From Candidatus Krumholzibacteriota bacterium (GTDB lineage: Bacteria > Krumholzibacteriota > Krumholzibacteriia > Krumholzibacteriales > Krumholzibacteriaceae): 57,580 nt of DNA. A program made the translations under genes and the position numbers. Positions 40,437-48,790 of the stretch are shown here, in pieces; position 1 is the first letter of the stretch, and each line of letters opens with the position of its first letter. The notes beneath the pieces were generated by a model that did no database searches, was not told the DNA's origin, and saw only the letters and a program-made list of their open reading frames with translations. The stretch is taken from positions 1 to 57,580 of the forward strand of contig JAFGEZ010000042.1 in the NCBI GenBank assembly GCA_016931295.1, read 5' to 3'.

Positions 40437-42623
40437 TCAGTTTTTCATCGCCCGCCTGACCGCGGCGGCCAGGTCGCTCGTCGAGAAGGGCTTCTGGATG
40501 AAGTGGACGCCCGCGTCGAGCATTCCCCGGTGGGCGATGACGTCGGCCGAGTAGCCCGACATGTAGAGGCAGCGCAGGGTCGGGTCGGAGGCGGTCAACC
40601 GTTCCGCCAGCCCCTTGCCGTTCATCCCCGGCATGACCACGTCGGTGATCAGCAGCGAGATCCCGCCGCCGTGGCGGTCCGCGACGGCGAGCGCCTCGTC
40701 CGGCGTCCTCGCGGTCAGGACGCGGTAATTCAGCGAGACGAGAAGCCGCTCGGTGAGGGCCAGGATCGAGGCCTCGTCCTCCACCACCAAAATCGTCTCG
40801 CCCGTGCCCTTCGGGGCGGGCGGCTCTTCGCCGGACGGCTCTCCGGCGAGATCGCCGGCGTGCCGCCGGAAGTAGATCTTGAAGGTCGTTCCCGTGCCCG
40901 GTTCGCTGTAGACGTTGATGAACCCGTCGTTCTGCTTGACGATGCCGTAGACGGTGGCCAGCCCGAGCCCGGTGCCCTTGCCCGGTTCCTTCGTGGTGAA
41001 GAAGGGCTCGAAGAGCATCCCAACGGTCGCCTCGTCCATGCCGCAGCCGTCGTCGCTGACCGAGAGCATGACGTACGCGCCGGGGAGGACGTCCGGCAGG
41101 TTCGCGGCGACGGATTCGCCGACGGAGACGGCGGCGGTCTCGATGACGATCCGGCCGACGCCCGCGATGGCGTCCCGCGCGTTGACGCACAGGTTCGCCA
41201 GTACCTGGTCGAGCTGCGTCGGGTCGAGCTTGACCGGGCAGGGGGCGCTCTCCGGCAGCCAGGCCAGCTCGATGTCCTCGCCGATCAGGCGGCGAAGCAT
41301 CTTGAGCATGCTCTCGACGGCCTCGTTCAGGTCGAGCGGGCGGGGCGCGATCGTCTGTTTGCGCGCGAAGGCGAGGAGTTGCCGGATGACGTCCGTCGAG
41401 CGCAGCGTCGCCTTGTGTATCTGCTGCAGATCCTCGCGGATCGGCGATGACGAGGCCACCTCGGCCAGGGCCAGCTCGGTGTGGCCGAGGATGACGCCGA
41501 GCATGTTGTTGAAGTCGTGCGCCACGCCCCCCGCCAGCCGGCCGACCGATTCCATCTTCTGCGCCTGGATCAGCTGGGCCTGCAGTCTCCCGCGCTCCTC
41601 GTCGGCCAGCTTGCGCTCGCGGAGCTGGACGCGCAGCTCCTCCGTCCGCCGGTTCACCTGCCGCCTGAGCGAGGCGTTCCATGTCGCGACGGCGGCGATG
41701 ACGACGGCGAACAGGCCGATGACGACGATCCCCGCGAGAAGGAACTCCTTCCGCCTGAACGGCGAGCGGTCGTGGACGTGGATCCACCGCGCGAGGATCT
41801 GCTGCTTCCGTTCCGGCGGGATGCCGTCCAGCGCCTTCCTGACGATGGCGCCCAGCTCCGGCCAGTCGCTTCGCGAGGCGAAGGAGAGCCTCGTGAAGTA
41901 GCCGGTCTCGCCGGCCACCTTGAGGTTCGTCACCCCTTCCTTCTCGATGTAGTAGAGGGCCACGGGGAGGGTCGCCACCGTGGCGTCGGAGAGTCCCAGG
42001 GCCACCTTGTTGAGGCAGGTCCAAAGATCGGGGGTGAGGTCGAGCCGGATGCCGGGAAAATCCTTCTCCAGGAACTCCTGCCAGACGTATCCCTCGACGA
42101 TCGACACCTTCATCGAGGTGAGATCCTCGAGCGTGACGGGCTCTTCCGCCCTGGCCCGCGTGATGATCACGCCGGACAGGACGATGTGCGGCTCGGAGAA
42201 GAGGAGATAGTTCGATCGCTCGGGCGTCTGTGCCGCGGCGGGCAGGGCGTCGACCTCGCGGTTTCTCGCCTTCAGGAGGACGTCGTCCCAGTCGTCGCAG
42301 CGGACCACCTCGAAGCGGATCCCGGTCGTCTCCTCGACGATGCGCATGAAATCGGCGGCGATGCCCACGTACTCGCCCTCGTCGTCGAAGGACTCGATGG
42401 GCGGGAACTGCGGGTCGGGCGCGATGCGGATGACGGGGTGGTCGGCGAGCCAGGCCCGTTCCGGCGGAGTGAGCGCGACCGGTGGCTGCACTGCCTGGTC
42501 ACGGGCGGCGGCCGGCGCGATCAAAAGGAGCCCGGCGGCCGCGATGAGCCGGAGGAATCGCCGCGTGGCGGCGGCGCGCGGCGTTCGCGATGGAGACGTC
42601 CGTGTTTCTCGGTGATGGAGCAT
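40437..42623 (-). CDS. Hybrid sensor histidine kinase with periplasmic binding-protein domain
   Basis: 728 residues. After a signal-like segment, a SBP_bac_3 domain (about 50-290; WLADHPVIRIAPDPQFPPIE, DGIPPERKQQILARWI) senses a small ligand outside. A membrane helix (about 305-325) leads to a short coiled coil, the dimerisation/phosphoacceptor box GGVAHDFNNML with H369, an ATPase domain (LCVNARDAI, DDGCGM, GTGLGLATV) and a C-terminal receiver with D661 in ITDVVMPGMNG and the K-x-F region FIQKPFS. No separate DNA-binding response regulator is adjacent, so output may go through another receiver. Ligand cannot be read from sequence; amino acids are usual for this domain. Confidence 0.9.
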   Translation of the reverse strand: MLHHRETRTSPSRTPRAAATRRFLRLIAAAGLLLIAPAAARDQAVQPPVALTPPERAWLADHPVIRIAPDPQFPPIESFDDEGEYVGIAADFMRIVEETTGIRFEVVRCDDWDDVLLKARNREVDALPAAAQTPERSNYLLFSEPHIVLSGVIITRARAEEPVTLEDLTSMKVSIVEGYVWQEFLEKDFPGIRLDLTPDLWTCLNKVALGLSDATVATLPVALYYIEKEGVTNLKVAGETGYFTRLSFASRSDWPELGAIVRKALDGIPPERKQQILARWIHVHDRSPFRRKEFLLAGIVVIGLFAVVIAAVATWNASLRRQVNRRTEELRVQLRERKLADEERGRLQAQLIQAQKMESVGRLAGGVAHDFNNMLGVILGHTELALAEVASSSPIREDLQQIHKATLRSTDVIRQLLAFARKQTIAPRPLDLNEAVESMLKMLRRLIGEDIELAWLPESAPCPVKLDPTQLDQVLANLCVNARDAIAGVGRIVIETAAVSVGESVAANLPDVLPGAYVMLSVSDDGCGMDEATVGMLFEPFFTTKEPGKGTGLGLATVYGIVKQNDGFINVYSEPGTGTTFKIYFRRHAGDLAGEPSGEEPPAPKGTGETILVVEDEASILALTERLLVSLNYRVLTARTPDEALAVADRHGGGISLLITDVVMPGMNGKGLAERLTASDPTLRCLYMSGYSADVIAHRGMLDAGVHFIQKPFSTSDLAAAVRRAMKN

Positions 42624-42806
42624 CGTTCCAGCCCGTGGTGCCGTTCCGATTGCAGTTGAACGAGTTCTTTACCAGTGTCCCGCAGGGCGGTGCCGCTGTC
42701 AAGCCGGGTGTGCGTCCGCGCGGGCGATCGGCCATGGGGCCGGCGAATCGCGTCGCTCGAAGGAAACGCCTTCGGTGCGGGACGCTCCCCGAATCCACGG
42801 GAGGCG

Positions 42807-42835
42807 TTGCATCGAGGCACGCACTCGTATATCCT
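42807..42835 (+). promoter_or_regulatory. Candidate promoter of the NifS-SelD gene
   Basis: TTGCAT (42807-42812), 17 bases, TATCCT (42830-42835); the start codon is at 42898. It lies in the divergent gap between the kinase and this gene. Confidence 0.45.
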
Positions 42836-42897
42836 GTAGCGGTGCCCGCCTCGCCGGGCGCGCCGCCATTCGGGCCCGGACGAAGGGAGAACGAACC

Positions 42898-45111
42898 GTG
42901 CCGCCGATCTATCTCGATTTCAACGCCACGACCCCCGTCTCGCACGAGGCGGCCGAGGCGATGCGCCCCTACCTCGAGGAGCGATTCGGCAACCCGTCGA
43001 GCTCGCACTGGTACGGCGTCCAGACGAAGCAGGCGATCGTCGCCGCCCGCGGGCAACTCGCCGGGCTCCTCGGCTGCGCCCCCGAGGAGATCGTCTTCAC
43101 GAGCGGCGGCAGCGAGAGCAACAACCTCGCGATCAAGGGGGCGGTCTTCGCCTCCCGCGCGCGCGGCAACCACATCGTCACCTCGGCGGTCGAGCACCCC
43201 GCGGTGAGCGAGGTCTGCGCCTGGCTCGCCCGGAACGGCTTCCGCGTGACGACCCTCCCGGTTAACGGCGAGGGACGCGTCTCGCCGGCCGATCTCGAAG
43301 CGGCTCTCACGCCCGAAACGGTTCTCGTCTCGGTGATGCACGCGAACAACGAGGTCGGCACGATCCAGCCGATCGCCGAGCTCGCCGCAATCGCCCGCGG
43401 GCGGGGCGCGCTCTTCCACACCGATGCGGCGCAGTCGGTGGGGAAGATCCCCGTGAGGGTCGATGACCTCGGCGTGGATCTGCTCTCGGTGGCCGGGCAC
43501 AAGTTCTACGGCCCGAAGGGGATCGGTGCCCTCTATATCCGCCGTGGCGTCTCGGTGGACAAGCTCATCCACGGGGCCGACCACGAGGCCAACATGCGGG
43601 CCGGCACGGAGAACATCCTCGAGATCGTCGGGCTCGGCGCGGCGGCGGCCGCGGCCACCCGCGACCTCGACGGGAACTCGGCGCACATGCGGACGCTTCG
43701 CGACCGTCTCGAGGAGGGGCTCCTCGCAGCCGTCCCCGACGCGCGGGTGAACGGCGATCGGAAGCACCGTCTGCCGAACACCCTCAGCATCAGCTTCCCG
43801 CTCGTCGAGGCGAACACCCTCCTCGACGAGATCGGGGAGGATGTGGCCGCCTCGGCCGGCGCCGCCTGCCACACCGATTCGATCGACGTCTCCGTCGTGC
43901 TCGAGGCGATGAAGGTGCCCGTCGAGTACGCGATGGGGACGATCCGCTTCACGACCGGGCGTTCGACGACCGCCGCGGAGATCGACGCGGCGATCGAGAC
44001 GGTAACGGCCGCCGTGGCCAGGCTCCGCCCCGACGGGGCGCCGGCCTGCGTTCCCGGCGCGGCGACGGAGGAAGTGAAGCTCACCCGCTTCACCCACGGT
44101 CTCGGCTGCGCCTGCAAGCTCCGCCCGCAGGATCTCGAGAAGGTCCTCGCCGGCCTGCCCGTCCCGACCGATCCGAACGTCCTCGTCGGGACGGCGACGG
44201 CCGACGACGCCGCGGTCTACCGCATCGCCGACGACATCGCCATCGTCCAGACGGTCGATTTCTTCACGCCGATCGTCGACGATCCGCGCCTCTTCGGGGC
44301 GATCGCCGCGGCGAACTCCCTCAGCGACATCTACGCGATGGGGGCCAGGCCCCTCTTCGGCCTCAACATCGTCGCCTTCCCCGACAAGCGGCTCTCCCTC
44401 GACGTCCTGCGCGCCATCCTCGAGGGGGCGCTCGAGAAGGCGGCCGAGGCGGGCGTCTCGGTGATCGGCGGCCACACGATCGAGGACAACGAGCCCAAGT
44501 ACGGCCTCGCCGTCACGGGCGTCGCCCATCCGGACACGGTCCTCCGGAACAGCGGCGCGAAGCCGGGGGACGCCCTCGTCCTCACCAAGCCGATCGGCAC
44601 GGGGATCATCGCGACGGCGATGAAGCGCGGGGTGGCCGAGCCGGCGGTGGCAGGCCGGGCGATCGAGGTCATGAGCGCCCTGAACCGTGCGGCGGCCGAG
44701 GCGCTCGACGGGTTCGACGCCCATGCCTGCACCGACGTTACCGGCTTCGGCCTCATGGGTCACCTCAAGGAGATGACCGAGGGAAGCGGAGTGGACGTCG
44801 AAGTCTGGGCCGCCGCCGTCCCCGTCATCCCCGGTGTTCGGGAACTGGCGCTCGCGGACATCATTCCGGGCGGCACGATCAACAACCACGAATTCGTCTC
44901 GCCCGTCATGGACTGGGACGAGGGACTCTCGCGTATCGATCGCATGATCCTCTGCGACGCGCAGACCTCGGGGGGCCTCCTCGTCGCCCTCCCCGAAGAC
45001 CAGGCGGAACGCTACGCCGCGAGTCTGCGGGCGGCGGGGCTCGAGGCCGCCGTCATCGGCCGGGTGACGGGGGCGGGGACGGGGCGGATCAGCGCGAAGA
45101 AGCAGGAATAG
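42898..45111 (+). CDS. selD: Cysteine desulfurase/selenocysteine lyase-like domain fused to selenophosphate synthetase
   Basis: 737 residues with two enzymes in one chain. Residues 1 to about 385 are a NifS-like PLP enzyme: YLDFNATTP, FTSGGSESNN, HTDAAQSVGK, the PLP lysine K202 in SVAGHKFYG and the acceptor cysteine C324 in SAGAACHTD. Residues about 395-737 are SelD: THGLGCACKL with C404, C406 and K407 (equivalent to E. coli C17, C19 and K20), VGTATADDAAVY, DFFTPIVDD, SDIYAMGA and TDVTGFGLMGHL. The first half would release selenium from selenocysteine (or sulfur from cysteine) and the second makes selenophosphate from it, using ATP, for Sec-tRNA. A fusion would channel the reactive intermediate. 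GTG start with AAGGGAG upstream. The Sec peroxiredoxin 11 kb away is an obvious client. Confidence 0.92.
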   Translation: MPPIYLDFNATTPVSHEAAEAMRPYLEERFGNPSSSHWYGVQTKQAIVAARGQLAGLLGCAPEEIVFTSGGSESNNLAIKGAVFASRARGNHIVTSAVEHPAVSEVCAWLARNGFRVTTLPVNGEGRVSPADLEAALTPETVLVSVMHANNEVGTIQPIAELAAIARGRGALFHTDAAQSVGKIPVRVDDLGVDLLSVAGHKFYGPKGIGALYIRRGVSVDKLIHGADHEANMRAGTENILEIVGLGAAAAAATRDLDGNSAHMRTLRDRLEEGLLAAVPDARVNGDRKHRLPNTLSISFPLVEANTLLDEIGEDVAASAGAACHTDSIDVSVVLEAMKVPVEYAMGTIRFTTGRSTTAAEIDAAIETVTAAVARLRPDGAPACVPGAATEEVKLTRFTHGLGCACKLRPQDLEKVLAGLPVPTDPNVLVGTATADDAAVYRIADDIAIVQTVDFFTPIVDDPRLFGAIAAANSLSDIYAMGARPLFGLNIVAFPDKRLSLDVLRAILEGALEKAAEAGVSVIGGHTIEDNEPKYGLAVTGVAHPDTVLRNSGAKPGDALVLTKPIGTGIIATAMKRGVAEPAVAGRAIEVMSALNRAAAEALDGFDAHACTDVTGFGLMGHLKEMTEGSGVDVEVWAAAVPVIPGVRELALADIIPGGTINNHEFVSPVMDWDEGLSRIDRMILCDAQTSGGLLVALPEDQAERYAASLRAAGLEAAVIGRVTGAGTGRISAKKQE

Positions 45112-45137
45112 TCCATACTCTACCGGGGAGATGATCC

Positions 45138-45869
45138 GTGAGATCAACGAAACGTCTTTTAGCGTCGCTGCTCCTGGCGGCGCTCGTCTTCACGTTCGGT
45201 TGCGCCGCGTTGCAGCAGGACCTGTCCGCGGTGCTCGGCTCCGGCGCGGGCTCCGGCGGCGATCTCGACGAGGGCACCGTCGCCCGCGGCCTCAAGGAGG
45301 CCCTGCGGATCGGGACCGGAAACACCGTCATCTCGACATCGAAGGTGGACGGCTACCTGGGCAACCAGCTGATCCGCATCGCGATCCCCGATCAATTGCA
45401 GTCCGCCGCCTCGACCCTGCGGACGATCGGACTCGGCTCGCAGGTAAACGAGCTCGAGGCCGGCATGAACCGGGCGGCCGAGCTCGCCGCGGGAGAGGCC
45501 CGAGATATCTTCTGGACCGCCATCACCGGCATGAGCATCTCCGATGCATTCGGCATCCTGCGCGGACATGACACCGCGGCCACGGAATACTTCCGTGCCA
45601 GGACGGGGGATGCCCTGCGCGAGCGCTTCCGGCCGATCGTCGAAGAGAAGATCGGGGAGATCGGGCTCTCGCGCGTCTACGGGCAGATCGCCGACGCCTA
45701 CAACGGCATCGCTCCCCCGAACGCGGACCGGCTCGTCGATCTCGACGACTATGTCACGGAAAGAGCCCTCGACGGGCTCTTCACCGTGCTGGGGCAGGAG
45801 GAGCGCAAGATCCGAGAGGACCCAATGGCCCGCACGACCGACCTGCTCAGGCGGGTCTTCGGCGGGTGA
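45138..45869 (+). CDS. DUF4197 lipoprotein
   Basis: 243 residues with an export/lipoprotein signal (LLLAALVFTFGC). The mature part matches DUF4197: EGTVARGLKEALRIGTGN, a VNELEAGMNRAAELAAGEA helix, a DAFGILRGHDTAATEYFRA core and a DLLRRVFGG end. The function of DUF4197 is unknown. The GTG start has GGGGAG seven bases upstream. The open frame continues after the TGA into a different small protein, described separately. Confidence 0.82.
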   Translation: MRSTKRLLASLLLAALVFTFGCAALQQDLSAVLGSGAGSGGDLDEGTVARGLKEALRIGTGNTVISTSKVDGYLGNQLIRIAIPDQLQSAASTLRTIGLGSQVNELEAGMNRAAELAAGEARDIFWTAITGMSISDAFGILRGHDTAATEYFRARTGDALRERFRPIVEEKIGEIGLSRVYGQIADAYNGIAPPNADRLVDLDDYVTERALDGLFTVLGQEERKIREDPMARTTDLLRRVFGG

Positions 45870-45878
45870 TACATCTAC

Positions 45879-46085
45879 CTGGTCACGGTCTCGGAACTCT
45901 GTGACCGATGCGACCACCTGGACCTGACGAAGGTCCCGCTGACCTGCAAAGCCTTCCCCGACGGGATCCCCGAGGACATCCTGTCGGGGGACGTCGACCA
46001 CCAGAAGTCCGTCGACGGGGACGGCGGGATCACCTTCAAGCTCAGGGAGGGCGCCGAGCTGCCCAAACGAAAGGGGACAGCATGA
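45879..46085 (+). pseudogene. Small CKAFPDGIP-type protein without a normal start codon
   Basis: From 45870 to the TGA at 46083-46085 the frame is open and reads YIYLVTVSELCDRCDHLDL then KVPLTCKAFPDGIPEDILSG and GDGGITFKLREG. The C-x-x-C plus CKAFPDGIP plus G-D-x-G-I-x-F pattern matches a family of small (about 60-70 residue) cysteine proteins in many bacteria. No ATG, GTG or TTG lies in frame; only a CTG at 45879 would give a full-length product. Either the start is non-canonical, the original start has decayed, or it is made by readthrough of the DUF4197 stop. I favour a damaged start. Confidence 0.5.
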
Positions 46086-46258
46086 AGCGGATCATCTGCA
46101 TCTCCGGTCCGGAGCGTCCGCGCGGGACGCGTCTTCGTTTCGATAATCCCCTGGAATAATTCCCGACTATCGCGTACAATCCTTCCGCGGCTCAATCCGT
46201 CTAAAATACGACAGATACCCTCCCGCCTCGGCGGCATCTATGAGAAGGAGGCCCATCA

Positions 46259-48715
46259 ATGGGTAGATTCGCAGCCTTCACGGCCTGCCTCTGCATCCTC
46301 CTGTGCACGGCGGCGGCGCCGCTCAACGCGCAGTGGGCGCTGAACGGCATCAACATCTTCACCGGGAATGGCTACCAGTACGCGTCGGAGATCATCCCCG
46401 ACGGCGCGGGCGGGGCCGTTATCGTCTGGGTGGACGGCCGCAACTGGCAGATCACCGAACACGACCTCTACGCGCAGCGGATCGACGAGTTCGGGCGGGC
46501 GCTCTGGGCCCCCGACGGCGTGCCGGTCACCACCGCCGATACCGACCAGGACAAGCCGTCGATCTGCACGGACGGCGCCGGCGGCGTCTTCGTCGTCTAC
46601 GAGAGCGAGGAGTACTGGCTCGACGACGACATCTTCCTGGCGCACGTGGACGGCGACGGCACGACCCTCTGGGCCCGCAGCATCGCGACCCTCGGCGGCG
46701 ACCAGTGGAACCCGCGGATCGTTTCCGACGACGCGGGGGGCTGCATCCTCGTCTACGAGGACTACTACCTGACCTACAGCAACCTCTACGCCCAGCGGGT
46801 CGACGGCGACGGCGTCACGAAGTGGGGGATCGAGCCGATGCTCGTCTGCGACGCGACGCAGCACCAGTACGAGATGGAGATCTGCTCCGACGGCCAGGGG
46901 GGCGTGATCATCGCGTGGACCGATCTTCGCAACTTCGTCCACATCTACGCGCAGCGGGTCGACCACGACGGCGACATCCGCTGGACGGCGAACGGCACCC
47001 CCGTTTGCCAGGACAACAGCCTCCTCTTCTTTCCCCAGATCGTCGCGGACGGGTCCGGCGGGGCGATCATCGCGTGGTACGACCAGCGGCACGTCTCCTA
47101 CTGGTCGGCCTACGCGCAGCGGGTGAGTTCGACCGGCGCCAAGCTGTGGACGACCGACGGCGTGCTGCTGAGCGGCACGCTGGGCGACGTCTACGACGTG
47201 CGCCTCGCGAGCGACGGCGAGGGCGGGGCGATCGTCGCATGGGAAGACAACCGCTCCAGCAACAGCAATATCTACGTGCAGCGGATTTCCGGCAACGGGA
47301 ATGCCGGCTGGGGATCGAGCGGCATGGTGATCTGCAACTTTTCGGGGGATCAGGACACTCCGCGGATCGTGTCCGACGGCGCCGGAGGGGCGATCGTCTC
47401 CTGGCGCGACTACCGGAGCGGCAATCCCGACGTCTACGCGCAGCGCGTCGGGCACTATTCCACCATCGAATGGGTCCTCGGCGGGGTGTCGCTCTGCACC
47501 GACATCGGCAACCAGATGGAGCCCCGGCTCTGCGCCGACGGGCGGGGAGGCATGATCGGCACCTGGGCGGATTACCGGGACGACATCGACGTCTATACGC
47601 AACGCGTCGATCGGTTCGGCTACTGGGGATGGCCGGCGGGGACGATCACGGGCGTCGACGATATCGCCGGCGATCAGGGAGGATCGGTGCGTGTGACCTT
47701 CGACCGTTCGCGTCTCGACGGCGGCGGGGGCGGCGTGGTCGAGCAGTACTCCGTCTGGCGACGGCTCTCCGGCGAGGAACTCGCCGCGCTGCTCGCGCGG
47801 GGCGCACAGCCCGTCGAAATCGGGGAACTGCAGAACGCGGAGGATCCCGCCCGGCCCGGCGCGATGCGGACGGAATCCGACCGCCCCGTCTTCCACGTGA
47901 CGACGGCGGGAGGCATGACGTACGGCTGGGAGTTCCTCGACTATCTCGAAGCCACGGAGGCGCCGCAGTACACGTACGACGCGCCGACACATCATGACTC
48001 GATTCCCGGCGACGCCGGCTGGCATTACTTCAAGGTGATCGCACACGCCATCGACCAGGCCCGGTTCTGGGAATCCCCCGTCGATTCGGGCTACTCGATC
48101 GACAACCTCTCCCCGGCCCCGCCGAGCAGCGGCGAGGGCCAGCAGAGCTACGATCCCGAGGGGCTCGATCTCTCGTGGAACGGAAGCGACGCCCCCGACT
48201 TCTCGCACTACGGGATCTACAAGGCGACACCGGGTTCTTCGGGCGGTCTTCGGGCCGCCGCCGACGTCGTCGAGCTCCTCGCGACGACGACGGAGACCAC
48301 GTACTTCGACGACACCTGGCGGTGGTGGGAGGGGAGCTACCACATCGTCACGGCCGTCGACATCCACGGCAACGAGAGCGCGGGGGACACGATCCGCGGC
48401 GACGACATCACCGGCGGCGCCACGCCGTCTGCCCCCGCCGCGAGCTTTCTCGACCAGAACTATCCCAACCCGTTCAATCCCTCGACGACGATCCGTTTCG
48501 GTCTCGACGCCCCGGCGGTGGTTACGCTTCGCGTCTACGACGTCGCCGGCCGCCTCGTACGCACCATCGTCGACGAGCGGCGCCCGGCGGCCGCCTACGC
48601 GGAGACGTGGGACGGCCTCGACCGCCACGGCCGCCCCGCGGCGAGCGGCGTCTATTTCTACCGCCTGCGGGCGGGAGACTTCGTCGAGACGAAAAAGATG
48701 GTCTTGTCGCGCTAG
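46259..48715 (+). CDS. Large secreted eight-repeat (propeller-like) protein with PNPFNP sorting tail
   Basis: 818 residues with a signal peptide (CILLCTAAAPLNA). Residues about 25-440 carry eight copies of a roughly 50-residue unit built as GGaIiaW-D-R...iYAQRVd-G...W (LYAQRID, IFLAHVD, LYAQRVD, IYAQRVD, AYAQRVS, IYVQRIS, VYAQRVG, VYTQRVD), probably blades of a beta-propeller. Fibronectin-like strands follow (about 470-720). The end is a FlgD-Ig-type tail: NYPNPFNPSTTIRF ... GVYFYRLRAGDFVETKKMVLSR. In FCB bacteria such tails direct export and surface attachment through a type IX-like route. Downstream paralogue at 48791. AGGAGG precedes the ATG. Confidence 0.82.
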   Translation: MGRFAAFTACLCILLCTAAAPLNAQWALNGINIFTGNGYQYASEIIPDGAGGAVIVWVDGRNWQITEHDLYAQRIDEFGRALWAPDGVPVTTADTDQDKPSICTDGAGGVFVVYESEEYWLDDDIFLAHVDGDGTTLWARSIATLGGDQWNPRIVSDDAGGCILVYEDYYLTYSNLYAQRVDGDGVTKWGIEPMLVCDATQHQYEMEICSDGQGGVIIAWTDLRNFVHIYAQRVDHDGDIRWTANGTPVCQDNSLLFFPQIVADGSGGAIIAWYDQRHVSYWSAYAQRVSSTGAKLWTTDGVLLSGTLGDVYDVRLASDGEGGAIVAWEDNRSSNSNIYVQRISGNGNAGWGSSGMVICNFSGDQDTPRIVSDGAGGAIVSWRDYRSGNPDVYAQRVGHYSTIEWVLGGVSLCTDIGNQMEPRLCADGRGGMIGTWADYRDDIDVYTQRVDRFGYWGWPAGTITGVDDIAGDQGGSVRVTFDRSRLDGGGGGVVEQYSVWRRLSGEELAALLARGAQPVEIGELQNAEDPARPGAMRTESDRPVFHVTTAGGMTYGWEFLDYLEATEAPQYTYDAPTHHDSIPGDAGWHYFKVIAHAIDQARFWESPVDSGYSIDNLSPAPPSSGEGQQSYDPEGLDLSWNGSDAPDFSHYGIYKATPGSSGGLRAAADVVELLATTTETTYFDDTWRWWEGSYHIVTAVDIHGNESAGDTIRGDDITGGATPSAPAASFLDQNYPNPFNPSTTIRFGLDAPAVVTLRVYDVAGRLVRTIVDERRPAAAYAETWDGLDRHGRPAASGVYFYRLRAGDFVETKKMVLSR

Positions 48716-48790
48716 CGCGTTCGAACCCGATGGAGAGAAGGGAAGACGGTCATGACAACGACGAATACGACACGAGAAGGAGGTCCTTCG

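Noticed and set aside
42499-45147. Very long minus-strand frame (882 codons) opposite the NifS-SelD gene
   Set aside because: It is the antisense shadow of a clearly coding gene in GC-rich DNA, rich in Arg/Asp/Gly without domains. The same applies to long antisense frames at 35157-37391, 37469-40084, 46256-48628, 27425-29377 and 14210-15799.
45867-45869. TGA after the DUF4197 gene as a second selenocysteine codon
   Set aside because: It lies at the natural end of DUF4197, no cysteine is expected there in homologues, and I see no GGU-loop hairpin directly after it. Readthrough remains only a remote option.
46082-46159. Small gene MKRIICISGPERPRG... starting at an ATGA overlap
   Set aside because: Only 25 codons, no recognisable similarity and no further support.
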